DNA from: Prunus persica | Taxonomy: Eukaryota > Streptophyta > Magnoliopsida > Rosales > Rosaceae | Reading direction: 5' to 3' | DNA length: 64,000 nt | Assembly: GCF_000346465.2 (NCBI RefSeq) | Contig: NC_034016.1 | Span: 8,402,611 to 8,466,610, forward strand | Part shown: positions 1 through 10,680 of the stretch, in pieces | Numbering within the stretch: position 1 is the stretch's first letter | Layout of the letters: the number at the start of each line of letters is the position of its first letter | The notes under the pieces: generated by a model | Told to the model about the DNA's origin: nothing | Seen by the model: the letters and a program-made list of their open reading frames with translations, nothing else | Database searches by the model: none | Translations under genes and position numbers: made by a program

Positions 1-560
1 TAGGGGGAAGAAAATATATCAATGACTTCATAGGAGTTGACTTTGCATTTTTCTGATTTATTTTAAATTTATTTTGAATATTTTGATATAAAAATAATAA
101 AATATTCTTATCACAACAACAAACCACGTCGGTGTTAATAAATTGTAGACGTTGTAAATTGTAATAGACGATTAAGTTGTTAAAATGACGTCGTTTAAAT
201 GAGAAACCATGGCGGATATTTAACTATCCGACGTAAAATATATATTCCACGACTTAACCGCTGTCGTTACAAAGTACTACCCTGAACCCTTAAGAAATTG
301 AAGACGTTGTAACCATAAACGACTCAATTGTTCAAAGAACGTCGTCTAAATATCCTTTTACGTCGGATTTGTTTAAAACGAAACAACAAAAAACGACGGT
401 TTTTGACTTTATTAGGTAGTTGGAAAAGTATTACACGTCGGTTACGCAATTTGTATGTTTGTTTTTTTTTAATTTAAGAAAACCTCAACAAATTTTTACA
501 TTATATATTATAGACAAAATTTGTACATTATACATAAATATCAAGTGTTCAATAATTCCC

Positions 561-1105
561 CTATTCCAGGTGAAGGCAAACAAACTCTGCCCATTCATTC
601 CGGACTTCATCAATTGCTTCTTGGGGGTATGACGCTTCCTGTTTTCCCTTGGCATACTACATAAACAATGACTATTAGGATTTATAAATAAAAAGAAATT
701 CAATCACAGACGACGATATTTTTCATAATCGACGTAGTATATCTATTCAACGACGGTAATTTTACATGACCGTCGTTGATAATACAAAAAATGACGTAAA
801 ATGTATGAAGGTAATTTCTTCTTACCTTCTTCTCAAACGCCAAGGAAGGATCCATGATGATGTCCCTCATGAAGCGCATCACATAATACCCGCATTCGAC
901 ACTGCTGGGTTGCTTTGGTGTGCCTGACAGAGTTTTCCAAATTACTGCCTTACGGCCTGATCTGGCTATGTGAGAATTATAAATTTTTATAGCACTGTTC
1001 ACGATGTTTTTGGCCTCTTCATCGACCACACGATTTCCGGGCAGAGGATCCAGAAAATATACGGTTTCCCTCTTTGCTCTCACAATCAGCAAGATCCAAT
1101 GACGG
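561..1105 (-). pseudogene. Ulp1/C48 cysteine-protease domain exons of the CACTA gene
   Basis: Two exons (1105-826 and 638-561) encode the protease core and its C-terminus. The motif order matches the C48 family: His in RHWILLIV, Asp in YFLDPLPG, a Gln before the nucleophile in TPKQPSS, and Cys in VECGYYVMRF. The last exon ends in a stop codon at 561-563 after a short acidic/Trp-rich tail. No stop or frameshift is visible inside this domain, unlike the upstream TNP exons, so the protease half could still be translated if a transcript skipped the broken part. That last point is inference. Confidence 0.8.
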
Positions 1106-1127
1106 CTGCACAAAATTAATATAAAAA

Positions 1128-1256
1128 CGACGTATTATAATATTTCACACGACAAAATAAAGTAGCAATCGACGACATTATATATTTATCACGACGATAA
1201 ATAACTACCGACGTGGTTAGTAGTTTCAAACGACTCAATAAAATAAAACACCGACG
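1128..1256. repeat. Intronic CGACG cassette A (about 21-bp spacing)
   Basis: CGACG or one-base variants start at about 1128, 1150, 1170, 1192, 1209, 1231 and 1252, giving spacings of 22, 20, 22, 17, 22 and 21. The array fills the intron between the exons ending at 1322 and starting at 1105. Motif order and flanking bases (for example accgacgtggttag) match cassettes B and C in other introns of the same gene. Confidence 0.8.
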
Positions 1257-1534
1257 TGGTTAGTTTATACGCTGTCATTTATTGAAAATCATAAAAACAA
1301 AATCCTGTTAAGGAGACTAACCCTGGATTGTAAGGCATCATGAAAATCTGTTCACCGTCAATCCTTTGAAGTCGAGCTGCTACCAGTCGTGATCTGTCAG
1401 CTATTGTGCCAAAGTTGGCACTAACTGTAGCAGGGTCGATAAAGCCAACCATGCTGCACATATTTGCTTGTTTCAAAAGATCGTGTAAGTACCTAAATAT
1501 ATAAAATATAAACAAGTCAGCACAAAAAAACACA

Positions 1535-1682
1535 CGACGGTTATGTATAACAAAACGACGTATTATAAAATTTCACACGACGTACTGAAATAGACAACGA
1601 TGTTATAATATATTTATCACGACGGTACATACTAACGACGTGGTTAGTTAGTTTAGACGACGCAATAAATAAACCAACGACG
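1535..1682. repeat. Intronic CGACG cassette B
   Basis: CGACG starts at 1535, 1556, 1578, 1597 (degenerate), 1620, 1636, 1658 and 1678. Spacings are 21, 22, 19, 23, 16, 22 and 20. This array occupies the intron between exons 1927-1704 and 1492-1322 and is clearly homologous to cassettes A and C. Confidence 0.85.
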
Positions 1683-1927
1683 TATTATTTTAGAATGACA
1701 AACCTCATATATACAGCAATGACAGTAGCTCCTATTTCTTCCATGCCTGCAAATTGTGTAATATCTTCAGGCAGGAGGAAGGTATCGCGTTCTAGACCAA
1801 ACACCTCCTTATCAATTGTAAAGTTCAGGGTCTTATCCTGAGGCACGAGTGTCGTTTCCACATAACGACAAAGGGATTTTAAAGAAGATGGCGCCTCCAT
1901 ATTTGAATAATCAACAACTTTAATAAC

Positions 1928-2420
1928 CTGTTTAAAGAAATAAAAAAAATGACGTGGTAATTCAATAAAAACGACGGTTTAAGGAATAAAACGTCGTCTG
2001 AAAAGAATTTAAACGACGGTGAAAAAACCGTCGTGGTGAATAATTTATTACGTCTTAGAAAAAAATTCCGCCGTCTAAGTTGTAAACAAACGACGGTTTA
2101 AAGAAAAATATCGACGTCTGAAATTTTGAAAAACAAATAAAAAAGGCAAAGTTATGTGAACATACCTGGTCGTCATGCTTTTCTTCATCTTCTTTCTCCT
2201 TTTCATCTTGTTTTTCTTCTTTCTTCTCTTCATCTATTACGTCGGGAATGACTAACACCGTCGTCTAAAAACCACAAAGTTTTAAAAATAACGACGTTTA
2301 ATGGCGTGTAAAACAAGTAAACTAAATACGATGTGGTATTGAAATACAAACGATGGTTTATTTTTAAAATCGTCGTGGTATGTATTTCAAACGACGGTTT
2401 TATTAATAATAACGACGTCT
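1928..2420. repeat. Further intronic CGACG motifs
   Basis: The two introns here hold CGACGG and CGACGT motifs at shorter and less regular spacing, for example near 1947-2110 and 2250-2412. A small acidic exon (about 2250-2166, rich in Glu/Lys/Asp) lies between them. Confidence 0.6.
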
Positions 2421-2983
2421 AATAGTTTTTAAAAAAACAGAGAATTCAAAGTTCAGATATGTTACCTTTTCTTCCTGATGTTTCCCATTTTTGGCAGTAT
2501 CATCCTCAAAATGTAGGGATCTCACATCACCTCCAGAGCAGCTTGCTTTGTCAGACATTGGATTTTTGGGACTTTGGCTAATTCTTGGTTTAAGCATGCT
2601 TGGATCAAAATTGAGAATTAATTGGGAAAGCTGACTCAGGAAATGCTCCCTCTCAGCCTCTACCAATTGTTTGGTTCTAGCCTCCATCCTTAAAGCCTCT
2701 TCCCTTGCCTTAGCTTCCATGTTTTTATTCTCTTCTTGAAGGAGAACTCTTAAACTGTCCTTTAAACGGTCGTCAAAGCTCATCCTCTGTGGTTTGGGTA
2801 AATTGAAATATTGCCTTGGGGAAATCCCAGCACCTACCCCTCTCACTCTGCCTGGATGCTCGGGGCCCAAAGCCATGGTCAGCACATCATTGCTGCCAGA
2901 TACAGTGACTTTGCCTTCCGAGACTTATTTTTGCAATTCATCCTAAAACAAAGATATATAAAAAAGTAAGAACAAAAAACACA

Positions 2984-3129
2984 CGACGGTTATTTATATA
3001 CAAACGACGTATTATATAATTTCAGACGACGCAATAACATATAAATCGACGTTATTATAATTTATCACGACGGTAGTTATACCGACGTGGTTAGTTTTTT
3101 AAAACGACGAAATGAATAAACCACCGACG
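2984..3129. repeat. Intronic CGACG cassette C
   Basis: CGACG starts at 2984, 3005, 3027, 3047, 3068, 3083, 3105 and 3125. Spacings are 21, 22, 20, 21, 15, 22 and 20, almost the same series as cassette B, including the single short step after the fifth motif. It lies in the intron between exons 3425 and 2942. Confidence 0.85.
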
Positions 3130-3365
3130 TCTTATGCTTTATTTACAGATAACAGAGGGATGATTCAATATTCACACCTTTAACGACCTTGTTTAAAACA
3201 TTTCGACGTAGTAATTTAATACAAACGACGCGAAAATGAACCACCAACATCTTATGCTATAATTACAGAAAACAGAGTAGTGATTCCTGATTTAGACCTT
3301 TAACGACGTTTTTAAAAAAATTTTGACGTGGTAATATCATTCACACGACGCAAAATATAACATAA
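3120..3365. repeat. Tandem duplication of about 122 bp inside the same intron
   Basis: Two adjacent similar units (about 3120-3243 and 3241-3365) share the order cttatgct, acag, aacagag, gattc, acctttaacgac, then two CGACG-like motifs. The second unit is diverged, with several CGACG sites decayed. Confidence 0.65.
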
Positions 3366-4289
3366 GACGTAATAAGAATTATTCACAGTTTAATAAAAAT
3401 TTAAAACAGAGTGAGTAGGCTTACAATTAATTTTGCTTTCTCTGCCACCTTTGGATCCGGGATGTTACCATGTTTGTCCTGTCTAGCTCTCTTCCATAAG
3501 GTAGATCGATCAATTTCTACCCCAGGCATGGTTTCCTCCAATTGATCCTCCAAACCAGCATATCCTTTTCGAGACAATCGATGATTGTACTCAAGTTTCT
3601 CCCTAATCTGTGCATGTTGAGAATGCACAGACTCAAAATCTTTGGATAACCTTAAAGCTACAAAGGCATCCCATTGTGCTTTCTTTATGAATTTATATGT
3701 TTCAGGGGGTTGGCTTAATCTCTCCCTATCATTGGTGTATGGAAGGATATAATGCCTCGTTAGTGTAGACTTGAAATCCTTTCATTTCTTGGCAGCAGAA
3801 GCTAACACAGAGTTCTTGCCCCCTTGACCTACCACAAAAGCAATGTCAACTGCTTCCCAAATCTGCTCCTTTATATCCTTGGGGATTTGAGCCCATTTCA
3901 TGTCCACAAGTGGAACTCTGGAGCGTGCCAACACACCAATGTAGGATTGCATCTCACTATGTGCTTGGCCAATTCCTTTCCCCCTTTTATTGTACTCAAC
4001 AATTGGCCTGAGTTTCTGAAGTTTTCTCTTCACAACACGAGGCATTGTGCTCATACCTCGACCAGACTTTGAATCATCAGAGATTGTTGTCGTGCTGGTT
4101 GGTTCTGTCTCAGCAGATGATGAAGCAAACTTCATCTTCTTCGAAGACTTCTCTTGAGGAGTTACCATTCCAAGCTCCTTACCTCCATTTTTCTTGGAGC
4201 CAGAGTCCTTACTTTGGTCATGGTGAGAAACTATTTTTACAGACAAAACTGCAAGTGAAAATATTTCAGGAAAAGATTAACAACACAAA

Positions 4290-5640
4290 CGACGGTTATT
4301 AATAAAATACGACGTATGATATGATTTTAAACGACGCAATGAAATAATCTCAGACGTAATAAATGTTTAAAACCAAGGTAATTAAACAACGACGAAATAA
4401 TATAAAATAAGACGTAATAATAACTTATTACGTCGATATTTACCGGACGACGTGATAATTAACTATAAACGACGAAATATTTATATAACGTCGTGGTATT
4501 GATGTTCACACGACGTCAATAGTAATATACCGTCGTCTATATAAGGATCCAAAACCCTTCTTTCTTTCTCTGTGAATGTTTGATTGCAGATTTGATTTTT
4601 CTGAACCATGGTTTTTGTTTTCTAATTTGATAAAATACAAGGCCAAGAAAGAAAGTTTTGGAATCTTATATAGACGACGGTATTTTAATATGACGTCGTG
4701 GTATTAACATTCACACGACGTAAAACAATAAGATACTGTCGTCTATATTAGATACCAACCCTACTTTCTTTTTCTTTATATTTTATCAAATTAGGGAAAA
4801 ACAAAAACCATTGTTCAGAGAAATCAAACCTGCAATTAAACAAGCAAATAAAAAAAAGACTATAATTTTAAAAACAACTTTGTCAATTTTCAGACGACGC
4901 TAGAACGACTGACGAACCGTCGTGGTCTACATATTTAACCACGTAAATAAGAAGCTACCGTCGTCTTATTTAGTTGAGGTAGTTGTCTTCAAAGTTGGAA
5001 ACTTTCCCTCTTTGTCTGTATATTTTATCGAACTTGGAAAGAAGTAAAATGATTTTGGCCAGAAAAAAGGTAAAAAGATTTTTCAAACAAAAAACGTATG
5101 AGCATGCAAAACAGCAACCAAAATAGTGAAAATGAAAGCTTACCTTTTGCGTGCAATGAAAGCAAGAGGAAGACGATGTTTAAGTTCAGAGACGACGAAG
5201 AAGACGAGAGGAAGACGATGAGATACTCTGACAGTGCTCTGACAAGGAAAAAAGACAAAAAGTTTTCTCTGGGAGATTGAAATTTTTAATCGGGTTTGGA
5301 AACAGTGCATGTGTAAGTCAGGTAGACAAAAAGTTGCTTACATATAAAACCATTTCAAAAAAATAATAGGCGGTTACATATAACTACGACGTATAAATTA
5401 CAAAATACGACGGTACATTTAACTACGTGGTAAATAAATACGACAGTAGTGTTGTAGGTACCGTCGTAGTAAACTCAAAAATTAAAGTACATAAGTAATA
5501 ACTCGCGTCATGGTAGATTATTTAACACGTCGTTTTTATTAATGTACCGACGTGGATTTCTGTAATATACGTCGGTCATACCGACGTTGATTTTACAATT
5601 TAAACGGCGGTTTTTTTGTAAGGACCGCCGTTGGTTTTAA
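4290..5640. repeat. Subterminal/5' CGACG-CGTCG array
   Basis: From 4290 the cassette pattern restarts (4290, 4310, 4332), then changes to mixed CGACG and CGTCG orientations that often form facing pairs, for example 4480-4535 and 4675-4745. It runs upstream of the gene start to about 5640, where the captured RPN6 fragment begins. I see no convincing gene at 4620-5640; a short plus ORF at 5098-5280 is low complexity and lacks support. Confidence 0.7.
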
Positions 5641-5744
5641 AAATTTATTCTATAAATTTGTCGCTTTCATTCATTTTCGGTTTACATTGAGGGTTCCAAG
5701 TTCTTCCTCTCTCAGAGACACTGTCTCTCACGTCTCAAAGACAA

Positions 5745-6154
5745 TAATTTGGATGTCTTTCTCAAAGAGAAATTGAGCTTACTCGCATCAAATATATGTC
5801 CGCAAGAAGAAGCTTGTCAACTAGCCTTCTCACTTCCTTGATCAAGCCTGATAGGACACTTAGTGCTTCTGAATACTCCTTGCTTTCCATCAAAAGAGAT
5901 GCAAGCCTTCCACTCGCTGTCGAAGGAAAGTTCGCTTCTCAGGGAAATCTGAAGATCAGATGTGCCTGATCCTCTGCTTGATTTTCTTGGCTAAGAAGAT
6001 CCGTCAGATTTGTGATAGCCTCTTCCTTTATCCGTAGAGCTTCAGAAGAAGAAGATGGGTTTCAAGAATGCGATAAAGAATAGAAATGGCTTCAGATGGC
6101 CTCTAAAGCATGAGCAATCGAATCAGTAGTTGCTGGGAGATATGATGAAGACAT
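5745..6154 (-). pseudogene. RPN6: Captured fragment of 26S proteasome lid subunit RPN6 (PSMD11) inside the CACTA element
   Basis: Read on the minus strand from ATG at 6154, the translation begins MSSSYLPATTDSIAHALEA, then in neighbouring frames gives PSEAISILYRILE, EALRIKEEAITNLTDLL, SDLQISL, KRTFLRQRVEGL and LASLLMESKEYSEAL followed by SGLIKEVRRLVDKLLLADI. These blocks follow the order of the plant RPN6/PSMD11 N-terminus, a PCI-family subunit of the 26S proteasome lid. Some canonical segments are missing between blocks, and frameshifts and stops interrupt it, so it is not a working gene. No introns are obvious between blocks. CGACG arrays flank it on both sides, so it lies within the element and on the same strand as the element's gene. 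The family assignment comes from recognised protein blocks, not a search. Confidence 0.8.
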
Positions 6155-6219
6155 TGTCAATGCTTTGAACTATACAAGTCCTGCAGAAAGATAAAGGACC
6201 AAACTGTTAAAGAAACTGA

Positions 6220-7845
6220 AACAACGACGGTTTTCTGTTCTACCGTCGTCTTTTCTCGTCGTCTATATTAAGGTAAGATGACGGTAGATTTATAATTACC
6301 GACGTAGATTATTTTGTTAAACGTCGTTAAGTGTATTACAACCGACGTGGATTTTATTTTTAAATTATAAATATAGTTTTTTTTCCCGAATTCTTTCAGT
6401 TTTAGTTTTCAATTACAAAGCGTGATAAATAGATTTTTCTTTCCCGAGGAAATTTAAAATGAGGGAAATTAATGTTCTAGAATTTGTAAACTAACACGAC
6501 GCAATATTACTAACCTGAGGAAATTATAAATAGATTTTGCTTTCCCGAAGAAATTTTAAATTAATTCAGTTTGAAACAACGACAGTTTTTTGTTATGCCG
6601 TCGTTTTTAACTAACATGACACAATATTTGTTTTGCGACGTGGAATCTTTTCATTTAACGTCGTTAGGTTTAATATAACCGACGTGGATTTGAATTTTTA
6701 AATTATGAATAGATTTTTTTTTCCCGTGACCTTTCAGTTTATTTTTCAATTACAGTGCGTTATAAATAGAGTTTTTTTTTCCGGAGGAAATTTAAAATGA
6801 AGGAAATTAATGTTCTGGAATATGTAAAGTTTCTTTTTTGGATGACAGATTTAAATAAAATAAGAATATAAAAACAACGACTGTTTTTGTATTACTGTCG
6901 TCGTTTTTCGTCGTCTTAAGTAAGACTAAGACGACGTAATATATTTGTTGAGCGACGTTGATTTGTTTTTTAAACGTCGTTAGATATAATATAACCGTCG
7001 TTGAAAATTGTCTCTCTGATTGCAAATTTGCAACGACGTTAGGTATAATATTTGTAGATACACAAACGCACACACATCATCAACTTCCAAAAAATTGTCT
7101 CTCTGATTGCAAATTTGTGTCATCTGTTAAGATTATGATGTGGAACAGAGTTCCATCTGGTAAGATTTCGTAACCCTTGGGATCTCAGACAAATCTGATT
7201 ATGTCGGCGGTTTTCTATATAAACCGTCGTGGTTATTTCAATTCTTGTCATTAAGTAGATCTACCGACGTAGGATAAGAAAATCAAAGAAAAAAATTGTT
7301 AACAAAAATTCTTATTAAGACGACGGTTTAAATTAAAGGTACGACGTATAAAATGAATAAATACGACGTTAAATTTTATAGTACGATTTAAAGATAACGT
7401 CGTAGAACTATACGAGAATGACGTCGATATATTTATATTTTCCGTCGTTGTACATTAATTTAATACGGCGATATTTTGTATTTTAAAGCCGTGGATTTGT
7501 TTGTAATTATACGGCGTCTTATACGAAAACCTCGTCGTGTTATTTTATGAGTAAAAACGGCGGCTTTTATTGAAATCGTCGTCTTTACTCTCTACGTCGG
7601 TCGATTCATAACTTCTGCCGTTCTTTGTTGGCTTTGATTTTACACTGCGGAAATCTGTTTCAAATAGACGTCGGTTGTTTAATTAGGTACGTCGTTGTTT
7701 TTGAACAGCCATTTGAATCTCCATTTTTTAGTTGTCTAAGGTTGTATTACACGACGGTGTTTTTAGAACCGTCGTCTTTTTAAAATCCACGACGGTTTTC
7801 ACTTAGACCGTCGTTGTTTTCTGGTCGTCTTTTTCACTTTTTGTA
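6220..7845. repeat. Subterminal CGACG/CGTCG array to the CACTA terminus
   Basis: Dense motifs in both orientations run to the terminus, many as pairs such as acgacgg ... accgtcgt (6224-6262 and 6870-6920) and clusters at 7200-7840. The stretch holds short direct repeats: a block containing ccgaggaaatttaaaatga at about 6440 recurs near 6780, and one containing attgtctctctgattgcaaattt at about 7005 recurs near 7093. No gene is seen. Confidence 0.75.
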
Positions 7846-7851
7846 GTAGTG
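7838..7851 (-). repeat. CACTA terminal inverted-repeat end
   Basis: On the minus strand the sequence starts CACTACTACAAAAA. Base 7851 is the outer edge. Bases to its right align, in reverse orientation, with LTR sequence near 50840-50940, which confirms the boundary. Confidence 0.85.
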
Positions 7852-9290
7852 AGTTGCTCTGATGTTTTGCCCTAGACTGAGAATTGAACTGTTGGAATGT
7901 ATATATATACGTATGCTGGCAGTTTGTTGTATATATATACTTATTTGGCAGGTAAAAATGTTTTGGTATTGAGCCAGTTACAAGGGAAACTCTGCCGGTT
8001 TTTCGGTAGACGTTAACCTTATTATTTTATCATGTTTTGTATAAAAGGGCAAATAGGTCATTTGTGCCCGACATTTGCCAGGTGTCGGACACGCACAGGG
8101 TCTGGCTAGGATTCCAAAACTGAATTTAGATCTGATCCTGTCAGTTTGGCCTTGATCGGATGGTCGGATTACCCACGATCACACGATCGGACAATTACAA
8201 TAACCCTAGCCCTAGGGTTGGCATTTCTGGAGTATCCGGAATTTTGTTTTACTATCCGTCGAATCCTATACGATCCTAGAATTACCTAGATCAACATATC
8301 TAGAAATGACTATGATCCAACGGCTCAAACGTATCGAACCTAGAAATCACACAACATGCGAGATCCGTTCGGGGTTCAAACGTTGGCCGAGTTGAAATCC
8401 GCAAGTACCTACGCGCTCGTGAGGACCAATGGATTATTCTAAGACTGAATGTGGTCCCCATCATACTGTCCACGGGCCGCCACAGGCGATAGCAGTGCGT
8501 GGGTGGCTTGAGCAATTCCGATGACCGGAAAACTCTGAAATTGAAAGCCCGGCTTCCGGCCCTAGGTTCAAGACATGATTTGGAGCCACTTTTGTTCTTG
8601 AACCTACCCCAAAAACTAGCCAAGAATGGCCGGAATTGCGATTTCACAACCGGCTAAACTTTGGATCCAAAATCAACTCACCTAGGCTATAAATTTCTCA
8701 AATCCTACCCAACCATCAGTTAGAGTAGGAAAAATAGCTGAGATTCCATACCTTGGTTACTGAAAACTGCGGCCAGAGGAGAAAGATCGAGCGTTGGAGG
8801 TTTTCTATCAAAGCCAGCCAAGTTTCTAGCTATTTCTAGCGAGCTGGCGGCGGTTCGTAGTGGGAAGGAGCTGCCGCATGACGGCAAGGTCTGGCTGCAC
8901 TGGGTGGCGGCGAAGCCGTGGCCTGCAGTGGTGATTGGTTTATTAGATGGGCGGGGAGAGGTGGTGGGGGGTATCGGGTTCGCAGGGGAGAGAGCGAGAG
9001 AGAGGGAGAGAGAAAGGAGAATCATATTTTTAAAAATCTGATTCTCTAAATTACAATTTTGCCCCTCAAGGTATTTTGATCGTAATTCCTTCATTATAAC
9101 TCCGACTCGAGCCCACTACGTGTCTACGGACTCGTTTCGTCGCGCTCTACGCAACAGTGTAATCGAAATTCCCAAATTCCTTCCCGGTCAAAAAGTCAAC
9201 TTTAAACATAATAAAATATTCTGAGGGTATTCTAGTCCTTTCCTTGAATAACATAATAATTAAGAATTAATTAAGGATCGGGTTGTTACA
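7852..9290 (+). mobile_element. Rearranged LTR remnant (copy 1 of a large-LTR family)
   Basis: The stretch has two parts. Bases 7852-8143 match the reverse complement of the beginning of the solo LTR at 50641, including the GTGTCCGACACCTG and ACCGAAAA..CGGCAGAG blocks, and end with the inverted LTR tip TGACAGGATC at 8134-8143. Bases 8144-9290 match the 3' part of the same LTR in direct orientation (compare 52380-53512) and end ggttgttaca. The join at 8143/8144 is therefore an inversion or a junction of two copies. Shared 3' blocks include gcccactacgtgtct (9111 onward) and the GAGAGAGA stretch near 9000. It has no coding capacity. Confidence 0.75.
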
Positions 9291-10458
9291 CCTGGCATGC
9301 AATTTGGAGCTGTAGGAAAATGCTCAATTTTGGAAGTGCACAAACTTTGCTTATCGCATTAATCCTAGTTAAGGCTGTGATTTTTATTTTTTATTTTTCC
9401 TGTTAACTTTTCTTAATTTTAGTTATCAAAACCTTAATGTAGGGTAAGGATAGAATAGGAAAGAGGAAGAACGAAAAAGAACAAAATTGATTAAAAGTAT
9501 TAAAAAGTGAAAGAGAGTGTAAGTGGAGAAAGTATATTAATATATACATATTAATATAGTTAAACTAATATTGATTACCTGAACTCTATCTAGCCTGTTG
9601 TTTGCAAGTATTTGCATTTTCTTTCCGCACATACTATAATTTATAATTTAAATTATTTTATTTGTAATAAGTAGGTGTATTATTGTTATACATATTACTA
9701 AGTTGCACATAGTATTATTATTATTAGTCCTGATCTTTTGGAATACAGGGGTCCAAGAGATTTGTGGTCACTCACCATTGGATGTAAATTCAACGGTTCA
9801 CTTACTATTGCACTTCTTTTAAGAAACTTTTTTGAACCATTTGATTAATATCCAACGATGGGTGACCACAATCTCTTAAACTCCTGTGGTCCAAAAAATC
9901 GGGACTCTTATTATTATTTAGGTTAAGTGCATAAGCCCGAGGAAATTTAGTTACTGATCGGCTAGAGTTAATGGTTATGGCAAAACATATACATAATCTA
10001 GAAAATATGGGTGAACTTAACACTATGCAACTACATATTTTAAAATTTGGTATAATCTGCAAATGGAAAAGTGAATGGGCCTACGTCTAGAAATCATAAA
10101 TTACGAGTGCTTAAATCATGAACCAACACGTGTTAGAGTTTGTTTGCAGAGGTGTGTCTGTGATGTAGAGATTGGTTGCATTGATAGGCTTATTTCTACC
10201 TAAAATGGTGGGCTGGTCAAGGCTCCATGGAAACACATAAATGCAATTTTTAAAATTATTTTTAGAAAAGTAGAGGCCAAGCCAAGTTACTATGTCACAC
10301 ACTTAGTGATAAAATTTTTAAGTTTTAAAGTTAGTATGGGCAGCTATCACATTTTCATTCCTCCCTTCCCAGCTCAAAGAAAAAAACACATGAGGCATTA
10401 ATAAAAATCATGTATGATGTATCACTATTGTATTTCCCAGGATTTTGTTCGACTAATA
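9291..10458. other. Intergenic, AT-rich, one MITE
   Basis: No gene or RNA is recognised apart from the MITE at 9726-9907. Short ORFs at 9805-10062 and 10111-10302 show no family features. Confidence 0.5.
9726..9907. mobile_element. Foldback MITE
   Basis: The left arm (gtcctgatcttttgga ... gagatttgtggtcactcacc) and the reverse complement of the right arm (ending 9907) match over about 85 bp, with mismatches. The element is flanked by TTATTATTA on both sides, consistent with a 9-bp duplication, but the flank is a TTA microsatellite, so the duplication is not certain. No ORF. Confidence 0.65.
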
Positions 10459-10615
10459 TTAGAGGTGTCAAACAAGTCGTGTTGGATTGGCCCAACACGG
10501 TTAGAGTTGGTTCATTTATTAAATAAATCGGGTCGAGTTCATCTATTTATGAAAATTATTAACTTCGGGACGGGTTCATCCATTTATGAAAATCATACTC
10601 ACTTATTTAGTTAGT
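10459..10615. mobile_element. hAT-like non-autonomous fragment
   Basis: It begins TAGAGGTGTCAAAC, the same terminus as the hAT element at 18393, and continues with the same Pro/Arg-poor, gggtcg-rich body. The other terminus is not seen, so this is a partial copy. Confidence 0.5.
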
Positions 10616-10680
10616 CATAAATGCTATAATTCTTTTTTAATTCTAAATAAATGGTCAATCTCTAGAGAAGTTAATATATA

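Larger units (their letters stand above)
561..4250 (-). pseudogene. CACTA-encoded TNP (Transposase_24-like) plus Ulp1/C48 protease gene, broken
   Basis: The exons inferred from splice sites, in transcript order, are about 4250-3425, 2942-2466, about 2250-2166, 1927-1704, 1492-1322, 1105-826 and 638-561. Phases agree across the junctions I could test (3425/2942, 1704/1492, 1322/1105, 826/638). Exon 4250-3425 encodes the transposase-24-like segment, including LTRHYILPY and EIDRSTLWKRARQDK. Exon 2942-2466 carries the typical SGSNDVLTMALG and GRVRGVG block followed by a charged coiled-coil stretch. The last exons form a C48 (SUMO-protease-like) domain: RHW holds the His, FLDPLPG the Asp, and SSVECGYYVM the Cys. 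An in-frame TGA sits at 3782-3784, where Trp is expected, and a TAA in exon 2942-2466 at about 2925. A first exon with ATG near 4609 is possible. Genes of this mixed type are common passengers of plant CACTA elements. The two stops make this copy a pseudogene. Confidence 0.8.
1..7851 (-). mobile_element. CACTA (En/Spm) DNA transposon, right-hand part; left end outside window
   Basis: The right end is fixed by a terminus that reads CACTACTACAAAAA on the minus strand (7838-7851), the classic CACTA-type end. The element contains a minus-strand gene with TNP-like and Ulp1-protease exons (561-4250), long subterminal stretches full of CGACG/CGTCG motifs (about 4290-5640 and 6220-7845), and a captured host-gene fragment (5745-6154). 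The motif field continues to base 1, so the other terminus and any TNPD-type transposase lie to the left of the window. DNA right of 7851 is LTR sequence (7852-9290), so the element appears to have inserted into an older LTR. The coding part has at least two in-frame stops, so this copy looks non-autonomous. Confidence 0.88.

Noticed and set aside
5098..5280. Plus-strand 60-residue ORF within the CACTA array
   Set aside because: Charged, low-complexity and without homology I recognise. It lies in the promoter side of the minus-strand gene.
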